A DNA stretch of 64,000 nucleotides. Source: Ornithinibacillus bavariensis (GTDB lineage: Bacteria; Bacillota; Bacilli; Bacillales; Amphibacillaceae). The notes under the pieces were generated by a model that made no database searches, had not been told where the DNA came from, and saw only the letters and a list, made by a program, of their open reading frames with translations. The translations under genes and the position numbers were made by a program. How positions within the stretch are numbered: position 1 is the stretch's first letter; each line of letters starts with the position of its first letter. Of this stretch, positions 37,539 to 45,683 are shown in pieces. The DNA lies in contig NZ_BORP01000006.1 in NCBI RefSeq assembly GCF_018333235.1, positions 186,001 through 250,000 of the forward strand, in the 5' to 3' direction.

Positions 37539-37597
37539 GTTTTTGTAATGTAAACTCTTTCATTTTTATTCGACAGTTATGCCGTTTGTCGTATATT
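37539..37597 (+). promoter_or_regulatory. MFS gene promoter with shared activator box
   Basis: GTTTTTGTAATGTAAAC (37539-37555), then TTCGAC (37569-37574), 17 bases, TATATT (37592-37597). Box, -35 and -10 have exactly the spacing seen before allF. Confidence 0.65.
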
Positions 37598-37656
37598 TCA
37601 ATTGAGAAAGTAATTTAAATTCAATATAAAACAACAAACTCGTAGGAGGAAACGTC

Positions 37657-38892
37657 ATGGGAGAACCAAAAGAAAAAAAAGAGTTAGTTCCCTATTGGAT
37701 TAAGGCTGTTATTGTATTCTTTCTAGGATGGGTAGCGATTTACGGTACACGTTCTGTTCTTAATCCGGTAATGGACAACATTCAAGGAGAATTTGGACTT
37801 TCTGCAGCACAATTAGGAATGATTAGTAGTATCTTCTTCATCGGTTATGCTGGCTTAAACGTACCATCAGGTATTTTAGGAGACAAGATTGGGAAGAAAA
37901 AAGTTCTTGTTCCAGGAATTATCCTATTTGGTGTATTTGCTGCCGTAACAGGTATGATGCCATCGTTTCTATTATTTATGATTGCATGGCTACTCGTTGG
38001 GGTATTTCAAGGATTCTATTATGGTCCTCAATACGGACTATCATCTGAAGCAATTCCTGCAAAACATATTACAGTAGGTAGTGCAATTATCAATAGTGGG
38101 ATGGCATTCGGTTTATCCATCGGTTACTTCATTTCTTCGTATACAGTAGGTACACTTGGTATGAGCTGGAGAGCGCCATTCTACATTATTGCTATTCCAG
38201 TTGTCTTGATTGGTCTTGCAATGTGGTGGGTAATTAAGGACAAGCCTAAATCGAAAGAAGAAAGAGCACAAGAAAATGGCGGTCAAAAATTAAAAGTCAA
38301 AGATTTATTTAGCAAAAACATGGTCTTTGCTTATATTACAATTTTCTGTGCAATTTACGCATTCTTCGTTGTTGTAACATGGATTCCATACTACTTACAA
38401 CATGCTCGCGGAATTGAAGGAACAGAAGTTGCAGTTGTATCATCGTTAGTTCCATGGGCAGCTATTCCTGGTTCTATTCTTTTCAGCTGGATTGCTGACA
38501 AAATGGGTAAACGTCGTCCTGTACTATTAGTGATGATACCACTATCCATCATCGCAACTGTAAGTATCGTTGCTTTCGATAGCATGTGGGTTCTATATGC
38601 AGCATTAATTGGTTACGGTATTTTCGGTAAGATCAGTACAAACCCTGTTCTAGTTGCAGTTATTGCTGATAATGCTCCAAAACATGCATTAGGTACAGCA
38701 TTTGGACTTTACAACTTTATCGGAATGTGTGGATCTATCCTTGCACCATATATTACGGGGCTTTTAACTGATATGACAGGTTCATTAAATGCTGGATTCT
38801 ACTTTGCAGCGGCATTGTTAGGAATCGCGTTTATCTCCGTATTATTTATTAAAGAAGATAATCGTCCTAATGTAGAAGGTACAGCAGCATAA
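37657..38892 (+). CDS. MFS transporter, anion:cation symporter type
   Basis: A 411-residue membrane protein with about 12 helices. GILGDKIGKKKVLVPG is the loop 2-3 motif of the major facilitator superfamily, and the N-terminal half (WVAIYGTRSVLNPVMDNIQGEF) resembles organic-anion symporters of the UhpC/phthalate type. AGGAGG precedes the ATG. The shared promoter box ties it to the allFGHK operon, so it may import oxalurate, allantoate or a related carboxylate. Substrate is inferred from context only. Confidence 0.8.
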   Translation: MGEPKEKKELVPYWIKAVIVFFLGWVAIYGTRSVLNPVMDNIQGEFGLSAAQLGMISSIFFIGYAGLNVPSGILGDKIGKKKVLVPGIILFGVFAAVTGMMPSFLLFMIAWLLVGVFQGFYYGPQYGLSSEAIPAKHITVGSAIINSGMAFGLSIGYFISSYTVGTLGMSWRAPFYIIAIPVVLIGLAMWWVIKDKPKSKEERAQENGGQKLKVKDLFSKNMVFAYITIFCAIYAFFVVVTWIPYYLQHARGIEGTEVAVVSSLVPWAAIPGSILFSWIADKMGKRRPVLLVMIPLSIIATVSIVAFDSMWVLYAALIGYGIFGKISTNPVLVAVIADNAPKHALGTAFGLYNFIGMCGSILAPYITGLLTDMTGSLNAGFYFAAALLGIAFISVLFIKEDNRPNVEGTAA

Positions 38893-38935
38893 TTATCATA
38901 TACCACCCTTAAAGGGCTGGATATGATAACATAGG

Positions 38936-38979
38936 AAAAGCTTGTAGAGAAATTAGCTTATTTCTCTACAAGCTTTTTT
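38936..38979 (+). terminator. Rho-independent terminator
   Basis: AAAAGCTTGTAGAGAAA / TTTCTCTACAAGCTTTTTT, a 17-bp stem with T-run after the MFS gene. A second hairpin (TTATCATAT...ATATGATAA) precedes it at 38892-38930. Confidence 0.9.
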
Positions 38980-39041
38980 GTTGATTTGTACTAATTTAAA
39001 GCCTAATTAAATACAGCTACATTACTACATGAATTTTTTAA

Positions 39042-39512
39042 TTAATTTTCATACTCACCTTTAATCACAAAAAACGATCCCCGTATGGTTCCAGCTAGCT
39101 TTGACTTCTGTCTTGCAAACTTAAATTTGCCTTCTAACTCTGTTGGTACTTCCATTCCTTCAGAAAGCTTGAAGCCGACAGCGCGCTTTTTAGGGTCATC
39201 AACGGTATACATGACGTTGAGGACAAGACCATCCTCATAAATAACGTACACAAATCGGATGTTTTCCACTTGAAAACGAGACGTTTCTAACGGTTTAGCC
39301 GAAAACGCAATATCTCGTTCTTTCTGCAAAATAAGGTTCACATAATCAAGGGTCTCCTGGCTCTCGCTAGCAGGTACAACGGTAAATTCATGCTTGTATT
39401 TGTTCATAAAGTAGCGGGCTTCATTCGCACGTAAACCAGCAAGTGCTTCTGCTACAGGCGACGACTCTAGACCAATGGTAGATACATTTTTAAAATCAAC
39501 AACATAAGCCAT
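39042..39512 (-). CDS. Conserved protein of unknown function
   Basis: A 156-residue soluble protein (MAYVVDFKNVSTIGLESSPVAE...). I recall very similar Bacillus proteins but no domain with known function. It has no signal peptide or membrane segment and is mixed alpha/beta. It lies 12 bases downstream of the GyrI-like gene on the same strand, so the two are probably co-transcribed and controlled by the divergent WYL regulator. Confidence 0.6.
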   Translation of the reverse strand: MAYVVDFKNVSTIGLESSPVAEALAGLRANEARYFMNKYKHEFTVVPASESQETLDYVNLILQKERDIAFSAKPLETSRFQVENIRFVYVIYEDGLVLNVMYTVDDPKKRAVGFKLSEGMEVPTELEGKFKFARQKSKLAGTIRGSFFVIKGEYEN

Positions 39513-39524
39513 TGCTATCCCTCC

Positions 39525-40004
39525 TTAATTCCTCACAACTGGAATCCACATTTCACCATAGATGAGACCATCTCGTTCTCCCATCACAACAGCTGTATTT
39601 GGTCCACCAACATAGGCAACATGACTTGCTTCAGGCAGCGCTTCCCCAAAGGCAATCCCGGTAAGCTTATTGCTTAACTCTTCATCTGTATTTGCTTCCC
39701 CTTTTACAACGAGATATTCCCCTTGAGGAAATTGGATAGCTCGAGATGCTTCAGGTAGAGACTCCTCTGTCATCACACCAGCATAATGCATCATCTTATT
39801 ATTCACTGCCTCATTCACGACAAAGATGTAATCATTTTTGGCGATGGATTTTAACTTATCAAGTGTTCCATCCTGATTGACAGCCTGCCAAAATTCTGCC
39901 TTTTCCTTGTTAATGCCAGCATAGTCTGTGTAGTCACTCTTCAGCTCAGTCCCAATTCCTAAAACCGTAAATCCATTTTTTTCTTCTAAGGTATAATTTG
40001 CCAT
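39525..40004 (-). CDS. GyrI-like effector-binding domain protein
   Basis: A 159-residue stand-alone GyrI/AraC-effector-binding protein (YTLEEKNGFTVLGIGTEL at the start, MHYAGVMTEESLPEASRAIQ in the middle, GEMWIPVVRN at the end). Such domains bind small hydrophobic or cationic ligands. The start ATG 40004 follows AAAGGAGG; a longer frame to 40034 has no site. First gene of a two-gene unit divergent from the WYL regulator. Confidence 0.7.
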   Translation of the reverse strand: MANYTLEEKNGFTVLGIGTELKSDYTDYAGINKEKAEFWQAVNQDGTLDKLKSIAKNDYIFVVNEAVNNKMMHYAGVMTEESLPEASRAIQFPQGEYLVVKGEANTDEELSNKLTGIAFGEALPEASHVAYVGGPNTAVVMGERDGLIYGEMWIPVVRN

Positions 40005-40079
40005 AATACCTTCCTCCTTTTTTAAATTATCCAAATGATTTGTGTTTTTCCTTGCTAAGGTTATAATAGCCTTAAATCA

Positions 40080-40094
40080 TGTCAAAAAGTGACA
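40080..40094. promoter_or_regulatory. Inverted repeat between divergent genes, likely operator
   Basis: TGTCA-AAAAG-TGACA, a perfect 5+5 dyad, lies 18 bases before the WYL regulator start and near the -35 region expected for the divergent pair. A TATAAT at 40062 can serve the regulator. Confidence 0.5.
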
Positions 40095-40111
40095 CTGTTT
40101 AGGAGGCTCCA

Positions 40112-41083
40112 ATGAAAAAAGTTGAACGGATTAATACGATGATGCGATATATTAACAACCGGGCCCACTTTACTATTTCAGAAATTATGCAAGAATTTAA
40201 TATCTCCCGCTCAACTGCTATTCGTGATATCCGAGAAATTGAAGCCATGGGGATGCCACTTGTCGCTGAGGTTGGGAGGGACGGGGGTTATTTTGTCATG
40301 AATAATTCTGTCTTACCCACTGTTCGCTTTACAGATAATGAGATTAAAGCTTTATTTATCGCATTTATGGCAACCAGAAATCAACAGCTTCCTTTTTTAA
40401 AGAGTCGTCACTCACTAGCTGAGAAATTACTAGGCCTCATCTCAGAAAACCAGCAGGATGACCTTGTCCTTTTAAATAAAATCCTCCTTTTTGAAGGAAC
40501 CAACCCGAATAATCCAGACCTACTTGATCTGTCTGACTTACCAGATCCGATGTTAGAAAAGCTTATTCAAACGCTGCTTTTGGATAGCTATTTAACCATC
40601 ACCATCAAGGAGGAGGCAGCGTTAAAATCGTATTCTATTTATCTCTTGTATCTTTACCATGAAAAAGGTTCTTGGTTGATTGAAGGCTTTGACTTAAATG
40701 ATGAAAAGAGACAAATTTTTCCTGTTAGTAAACTTACTGATGTCGAATTATCCTCTGTTAAGAAAAGATTAAGTAAGAAAAAGATATTGGAAAAGCTAGG
40801 ACAGCAAGGAGAAAAAATTAATCTGGTCCTCGAACTTGGGCCAAAAGCAATTGCCCAATATAAAAAGTATCATCCTATAAGTGTTTCCATTTCCTATACA
40901 AATCCATACCAAACCACGGCTATTTTAAGGACATTTATAGATGTTAATAATCTCGATGAAGTATCGGAACTAACCAATTGGATCCTTTTCCTTGGTGAGG
41001 ATAGTAAGGTTAGGGAAGTACCTGAAGAAGTCCTGGCAGTGATACAAAAGAGATTAGGTAAAATGGTGGTACCACACAATTAA
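40112..41083 (+). CDS. YafY-type HTH + WYL domain transcriptional regulator
   Basis: A 323-residue regulator. The N-terminal HTH_11 is HFTISEIMQEFNISRSTAIRDI; the middle holds a WYL-like domain (residues 145-225, YSIYLLYLYHEKGSWLIEGFDL) followed by a WCX-type C-terminal domain. WYL proteins sense ligands or nucleic acids and control the divergent genes. Here these are the GyrI-like and unknown genes at 39042-40004. AGGAGG precedes the ATG. Confidence 0.85.
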   Translation: MKKVERINTMMRYINNRAHFTISEIMQEFNISRSTAIRDIREIEAMGMPLVAEVGRDGGYFVMNNSVLPTVRFTDNEIKALFIAFMATRNQQLPFLKSRHSLAEKLLGLISENQQDDLVLLNKILLFEGTNPNNPDLLDLSDLPDPMLEKLIQTLLLDSYLTITIKEEAALKSYSIYLLYLYHEKGSWLIEGFDLNDEKRQIFPVSKLTDVELSSVKKRLSKKKILEKLGQQGEKINLVLELGPKAIAQYKKYHPISVSISYTNPYQTTAILRTFIDVNNLDEVSELTNWILFLGEDSKVREVPEEVLAVIQKRLGKMVVPHN

Positions 41084-41084
41084 A

Positions 41085-41116
41085 AAAAGATGCCCTCATT
41101 AATGAGAGCATCTTAT
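41085..41116. terminator. Hairpin between convergent genes
   Basis: AAGATGC-CTC / GAG-GCATCTT hairpin, with a run of A on its left so that it terminates the minus-strand aldo/keto reductase gene. Confidence 0.7.
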
Positions 41117-41137
41117 CGTTAATCGGGCAAGCTTCAT

Positions 41138-41980
41138 TTAAAAATCAATATTATCAGGATCTGGTCCTACACGATGGTTTTGATTCAGATCATCGATGCG
41201 TTCCATATCCTCTTTTGATAGTTCAAAGTCAAAGATATTGGCGTTCTCAACAATACGATGCTCCTTCGTTGATTTAGGAATCGTGACAACACCATTTTGT
41301 AAATCCCATCTTAAAATAATCTGTGGTACTGTTTTATTATATTTCTTAGCAATATCACTTAAAATTGGCTGATCTAATAATTGGCCCTGCATTAATGGTG
41401 ACCAAGCTTCTAACTGAATCCCATTGCTTTGACAAAAGGTTTTTACCTCCATTTGCGTCAAACGTGGGTGGTATTCTACCTGGTTAATCATTGGTTTGAT
41501 GTCAGCATCCTTCATTAATTCTTGGAGATGATGAACCTGGAAGTTACTCACCCCAATTGCTTTTACTTTACCTTCCTTATAAAGCGTTTCTAGTGCACGC
41601 CATGCCAATTTATATTTACCTTCTACTGGCCAGTGAATAAGGTATAGATCTAAATAATCAAGACCAAGTTTATTTAAGCTTGTTTCAAAAGCTTGGATAG
41701 TTGATTCATACCCTAAATCAGAATTCCATACTTTAGATGTAATGAATAGTTCTTCTCTGGAGATACCTGCCTCTTCCATCCCTTCTTTAATTGCCTGTCC
41801 AACACCAGCCTCATTTCCATAAATTGCAGCTGTATCAATACTCCGATATCCATGTTTAATGGCAAACTTGATCGCATTCACTAGCTCAGGACCTTCCTCC
41901 ACCTTAAAAACGCCAATACCAAACCAAGGCATTTCGACGCCATTATGCAATGTTGTTGTTTGCTGTAAACTTTTATTCAT
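41138..41980 (-). CDS. Aldo/keto reductase
   Basis: A 280-residue NADPH-dependent reductase of the AKR5 type (YvgN/2,5-diketogluconate-reductase-like). The catalytic tetrad is intact: Asp49, Tyr54, Lys83 and His116 (DTAAIYGNE, TSKVWN, LIHWP), and the cofactor site is IPKSTKEHRI near the C-terminus. Members detoxify methylglyoxal and other aldehydes. The gene lies downstream of an MFS gene on the same strand; a 62-base gap makes co-transcription possible. Confidence 0.9.
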   Translation of the reverse strand: MNKSLQQTTTLHNGVEMPWFGIGVFKVEEGPELVNAIKFAIKHGYRSIDTAAIYGNEAGVGQAIKEGMEEAGISREELFITSKVWNSDLGYESTIQAFETSLNKLGLDYLDLYLIHWPVEGKYKLAWRALETLYKEGKVKAIGVSNFQVHHLQELMKDADIKPMINQVEYHPRLTQMEVKTFCQSNGIQLEAWSPLMQGQLLDQPILSDIAKKYNKTVPQIILRWDLQNGVVTIPKSTKEHRIVENANIFDFELSKEDMERIDDLNQNHRVGPDPDNIDF

Positions 41981-42042
41981 GTTTATTCCTCCAATTATTA
42001 TGTTGAATATAAAACCTCTATTAACTATAAAATGAAGGGAAG

Positions 42043-43236
42043 TTACCTAATTTTAGGTTTCCCTTTATTTTCAAGTGATTGACTCCAACCTGTTAGAACG
42101 ACGGCTACGAGTACCATAAGCGCACCAATCCAAGTGGTATGAATAAGCCCAATCGAATCTGTAACAAGTCCACCTAAGAAGGATCCTAGTGCTATACCAG
42201 CATTGAATGCAGCAATATTAATTGCTGATGCTACATCGACCGCAGTAGGGACAAAACGCTCTGCTAGTATAACAACATATACTTGTAATCCTGGCACATT
42301 CATAAAAGCCATCAGTCCCATGAAGAAAATGGTCGCTAATCCAACGATTTTAAATGGTGCGGTAAAGTATAAGATAAATAGGATAATAGCTTGAACAATA
42401 AACATATAAAATAATGCCTTAATTGGATTTTGATTCGATAGCTTCCCACCTAGCATGTTACCAATTGCAATGGCTATACCATAAACAAGTAAAATTACGG
42501 CAACAATTCCTTCTTTAAAGCCTGTGACATTTTGTAACAATGGGGATAAATAAGTAAAGACGACAAATGTTCCACCATAACCTAAAGCTGTTATGATAAA
42601 TATCAGCAATAAGCGGCCATTCGTTACTAATTTAAGCTGATCTTTAAGTGGCGTACGAGCTCCCTTACGTAGATTGGCTGGGACCAGAATACTATTGGCA
42701 ATAAATGCAAGGATTCCAACAGCAACAATAACCATAAAAGCAATTCTCCAGCCAAATTGTTGGCCGATGAATGTTCCAAAAGGTACCCCTGTAACGGTTG
42801 CTACTGTAAGTCCGGTAAACATAATGGATATCGCACTAGCTCTTCGGTTTTCTGGGACTAGATCAGCGGCAATCGTTGAGCCGATAGACATGAAAACACC
42901 GTGAGAAAAGGCAGAAATCACACGTGCCACGAGCAATACGCCAATACTTGTAGAAACTGCAGCAATACCATTTCCGATAATAAATACCACCATAATCCAA
43001 AGCAGTAACGATTTTCGTGACATACTAGAAGTTATGGAGGTGAGGATTGGTGCTCCAAATGTAACGCCTAATGCATATATAGAAACGGTTAAGCCAGCCG
43101 TAGTAACAGATATATTTAAATCCTTAGCAATCAATGGCAGTAGCCCGACACTAATAAATTCAGTGGTACCAATGGCAAATGCACTGACCGCTAAAGCTAA
43201 CAATGCAAAGGTGCTTCGTTTTTTATCAAGTGACAT
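42043..43236 (-). CDS. MFS exporter (AraJ/YdhP-type)
   Basis: A 397-residue membrane protein with 12 predicted helices of the DHA1 efflux type: FAIGTTEFISVGLLPLIA in helix 1 and a G-x-x-x-G-P motif C region. Members export sugars, chloramphenicol-like drugs or purine analogues. GGAGGAG precedes the ATG. It is divergent from an HxlR regulator whose operator lies in the shared gap. Confidence 0.85.
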   Translation of the reverse strand: MSLDKKRSTFALLALAVSAFAIGTTEFISVGLLPLIAKDLNISVTTAGLTVSIYALGVTFGAPILTSITSSMSRKSLLLWIMVVFIIGNGIAAVSTSIGVLLVARVISAFSHGVFMSIGSTIAADLVPENRRASAISIMFTGLTVATVTGVPFGTFIGQQFGWRIAFMVIVAVGILAFIANSILVPANLRKGARTPLKDQLKLVTNGRLLLIFIITALGYGGTFVVFTYLSPLLQNVTGFKEGIVAVILLVYGIAIAIGNMLGGKLSNQNPIKALFYMFIVQAIILFILYFTAPFKIVGLATIFFMGLMAFMNVPGLQVYVVILAERFVPTAVDVASAINIAAFNAGIALGSFLGGLVTDSIGLIHTTWIGALMVLVAVVLTGWSQSLENKGKPKIR

Positions 43237-43399
43237 TCTTCTCCTCCTATAATCGTTATATTAATGGGATAAAGAGATACATAAATGAAAGCTGGAAAAA
43301 ATAAATCCTGTTCTCTTTAACTCACAAATGCTATTATGTAATAAAAGATTCTTTATGAGAAGTACGCACTTTAAAGTTATATAGAAACCAAAAAGTAAC

Positions 43400-43421
43400 A
43401 TAGGTACCTTTTAGTGCCTAT
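43400..43421. promoter_or_regulatory. HxlR-type operator
   Basis: ATAGGTAC-CTTTTA-GTGCCTAT, 8-bp arms with one mismatch, lies just before the HxlR ribosome site and resembles GTAC-centred sites of YodB/HxlR-family proteins. Confidence 0.55.
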
Positions 43422-43441
43422 CCTTTAGGAGGAGTTAATAA

Positions 43442-43813
43442 ATGCAACAGAAGAAATACAATATCTCTGTAGAGGCGACATTAGAGGTCATTGGTGGAAA
43501 GTGGAAATGTGTGATTTTATGTCATTTAACCCACGGAAAGAAACGTACGAGTGAGTTAAAACGCCTGATGCCAAATATTACCCAGAAAATGTTAACACAG
43601 CAATTACGGGAGTTGGAAGAAGACGGAGTCATTAATCGGATTGTCTATAATCAAGTCCCACCAAAGGTGGAATATGAATTAAGTGAGTATGGTCGTAGCT
43701 TAGAAGGGATATTGAACGCCCTTTGTGATTGGGGAGAAAAGCATATTACCAAAGTATATGGAAATAAATTTGATGTATTAGAAGAAAACATACTAAATGA
43801 AAGTCTGAAGTAA
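43442..43813 (+). CDS. HxlR family transcriptional regulator
   Basis: A 123-residue winged-helix regulator: VEATLEVIGGKWKCVILCHL, RTSELKRLMPNITQKMLTQQLRELE and the wing VEYELSEYGRSL are the standard family blocks. Cys23 and Cys27 lie in the first helix; some HxlR proteins (YodB, HypR) sense quinones or disulfide stress through N-terminal cysteines, so redox control is possible. It probably controls the divergent MFS exporter. AGGAGG precedes the ATG. Confidence 0.9.
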   Translation: MQQKKYNISVEATLEVIGGKWKCVILCHLTHGKKRTSELKRLMPNITQKMLTQQLRELEEDGVINRIVYNQVPPKVEYELSEYGRSLEGILNALCDWGEKHITKVYGNKFDVLEENILNESLK

Positions 43814-44164
43814 TATCATGAAATATTAAACCTCATAAAGCGTGTTTGGAGCGGATGGTTTAGATATAAAAATAAAAATGAACAATCCAGGGCTAAAGTG
43901 TAAACACGTTTTGGAAATTTATATTTCGCTCTCACTTCTTCAGGAGTTGTGCAATTAATCTATCAGCAGCCGTCTAGTTAACCAAATATGAAGATGAATA
44001 CTTGGATTCTAGAAACTAATCGGTGAATAAGTGAGCAAGACGATCATCAAGATCGTCTTTTTTAATATGGTTCAAAAAGAGGTCTATCAAGTTGTAAATA
44101 GGCAGGTTCTAGCTGGTTTTTCTGCCCTAAATGAATTACAAGCTAGTGTTCCTGACTTTATATC
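43814..44164. other. Intergenic region
   Basis: About 350 bases with one terminator at 44037 and no recognised gene. A 35-codon frame from 44067 begins inside the terminator tail and lacks a ribosome site, so I do not call it. Confidence 0.5.
44037..44064 (+). terminator. Rho-independent terminator
   Basis: AAGACGATC / GATCGTCTT hairpin with a 5-base loop followed by TTTTTT. Confidence 0.85.
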
Positions 44165-44818
44165 TCATGCTTGATAACTCTCAATCATATTAGCCATATG
44201 AGCGTAAGAAGCTCCAGCACGTACTGCAGAGGCTACCATTATGGCTTCTGCAAGCTCCTCGCTTGTTGCTCCTTGTTTTCCTGCATTTTTCGTATGAACA
44301 TCAATACAATATGGACATTGAATAGCGTTTGCTACTGCAACGGCAATCATTTCTTTAAATTTCGTACTCAATTTTCCAGCCTTTGTTGCTGCTGCGCTAA
44401 ATGCTTGATATCCTTTAAAACCATCTGGAGCAAATTTTCCTAACTCGCCAAGATGTTTTAAATTAGAACGGGCATAAAGTACATCTGTTGCTTCTTTATC
44501 TCTTGCATTGTGTACATGAGTACTATGGGTAACCGTACCACCTGCTTCGACTGCAGTTGTAACGAATACCGCCTCAACCAATTCCTCTAGTGTAACACCA
44601 GCCTTTTTCGCTGCCTTTGTATGGGAGTCAATACAATAAGGACATTGTGTTACATGTGTAATTGCAACAGCTATGATTTCTTTTTCCCTTTTCGATAATG
44701 CGCCATCTTTAAAGGTAGCAGCATTAAATTCTTTAAATGTTTCTAGTTGCTCTGGTGCAAGCTCCTTTAATTGAGTTAGCCTTTGTATATTTTCTTTTTC
44801 ATATAGGTAATCTGCCAT
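44165..44818 (-). CDS. Tandem AhpD/carboxymuconolactone-decarboxylase-like protein
   Basis: A 217-residue protein made of two copies of the CMD/AhpD fold. Each carries the redox CxxC: Cys59-Cys62 and Cys168-Cys171, both within QCPYCID.HTK. CxxC-type members act as peroxidase-linked disulfide reductases (AhpD) or in antioxidant defence. Single-copy members are about 110 residues, so this is an internal duplication. An AGGAG site lies before the ATG. Monocistronic. Confidence 0.82.
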   Translation of the reverse strand: MADYLYEKENIQRLTQLKELAPEQLETFKEFNAATFKDGALSKREKEIIAVAITHVTQCPYCIDSHTKAAKKAGVTLEELVEAVFVTTAVEAGGTVTHSTHVHNARDKEATDVLYARSNLKHLGELGKFAPDGFKGYQAFSAAATKAGKLSTKFKEMIAVAVANAIQCPYCIDVHTKNAGKQGATSEELAEAIMVASAVRAGASYAHMANMIESYQA

Positions 44819-45130
44819 TTCTATACTCCTTTTTTATTTAGTTTATCCTTCGATTTGTTAATTATTTAACAACAATTGTTAGTTATCGTTTACTTGTTGT
44901 TTTAAGCGTAAGGTGTTGAACTAAAACTATGGGATGAATACTCTGAATGTTGTGTTATTATTGAAGTGTAATGTAGTTGAGACGGCATCCAGTTACCTAA
45001 TAATTAGTTTTTAGTTAAATGGATTTAAAATTCTTTTATAAGAGGGTGGGATAGTTTAACTAAATAATTAACGAAATTTTGGAACAAATCTATGGTTTAC
45101 TTCGTATATAGGCAATGAGGGTGTGAACCT
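44819..45130. other. Intergenic region between divergent genes
   Basis: About 310 bases. The only notable item is the palindrome AACAATTGTT (44871-44880), about 50 bases upstream of the AhpD-like gene, a possible regulator site. No other content was recognised. Confidence 0.4.
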
Positions 45131-45247
45131 ATGAAAAAGGTACCCGTGTACATGTTAATTATTGGTGCTTTGTTTATGGTTGGTTGGTGTGGTGAGAATA
45201 GTTTCGTTGATAAGGATGACAAGGAATTCGTAATAACTAGTTTGTAG
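45131..45247 (+). CDS. Small membrane or lipoprotein-like peptide (38 aa)
   Basis: ATG 45131 follows GAGGGTG by 6 bases and encodes 38 residues: a hydrophobic stretch (VYMLIIGALFMVGWC) followed by an acidic tail (DKDDKEF). The Cys after the hydrophobic stretch resembles a lipobox, but V-G-W-C is not a good match. The gene is followed after 30 bases by another small membrane protein. No homologue recognised. Confidence 0.4.
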   Translation: MKKVPVYMLIIGALFMVGWCGENSFVDKDDKEFVITSL

Positions 45248-45277
45248 ATGTATAGCGCTTGTGTCGAGGTGTAGACA

Positions 45278-45565
45278 ATGAAAACAAAAATCTTTTTATA
45301 TAGCCTATTATTATCCTATTTGACTATTTTTCTATTTGCTAAAAATATAGAAGGCGATAAAGTTCTAGGTTACCCCATTTCCTTTTTAACATATTACGAT
45401 ATTGAATATTGGTACACTAGTCCGTTATCTGTACTAAATCCCTTTAATGTAGTAAATATTAGCTTGAATGTAGCAGCTTTTTTAGTGAATGCGATGGTTT
45501 ATTTCTTTATTCTCTTATTTGGTATAAAGCTCTACAAAAAGTTAACGATAAAGTTCTTCAGCTAA
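45278..45565 (+). CDS. Small membrane protein of unknown function
   Basis: A 95-residue protein with two hydrophobic helices (residues 4-21 and 62-85) and a hydrophilic, aromatic stretch between them (TYYDIEYWYTSPLS). GTCGAGGTG lies upstream of the ATG. I recognise no family. It probably forms a unit with the 38-residue peptide before it. Confidence 0.5.
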   Translation: MKTKIFLYSLLLSYLTIFLFAKNIEGDKVLGYPISFLTYYDIEYWYTSPLSVLNPFNVVNISLNVAAFLVNAMVYFFILLFGIKLYKKLTIKFFS

Positions 45566-45683
45566 TATAGTAGAGAAGAGAATGTCTATATTCTGTCACG
45601 ACTGAAAAATACTGCTACATAGATCTTTAAAGGAAAAATTGTAATAAACGATTTATTGAAATTATCAATTTAGGAGTGAGGTA

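Larger units (their letters stand above)
37243..37656. other. Control region of the MFS transporter gene
   Basis: About 410 bases with a terminator (37336) and the promoter/box at 37539-37597. Nothing else recognised. Confidence 0.6.

Noticed and set aside
44067-44174. A 35-codon ORF (MVQKEVYQVV...) overlapping the end of the AhpD-like gene
   Set aside because: It starts in the tail of a terminator, has no ribosome site and matches no family I know.
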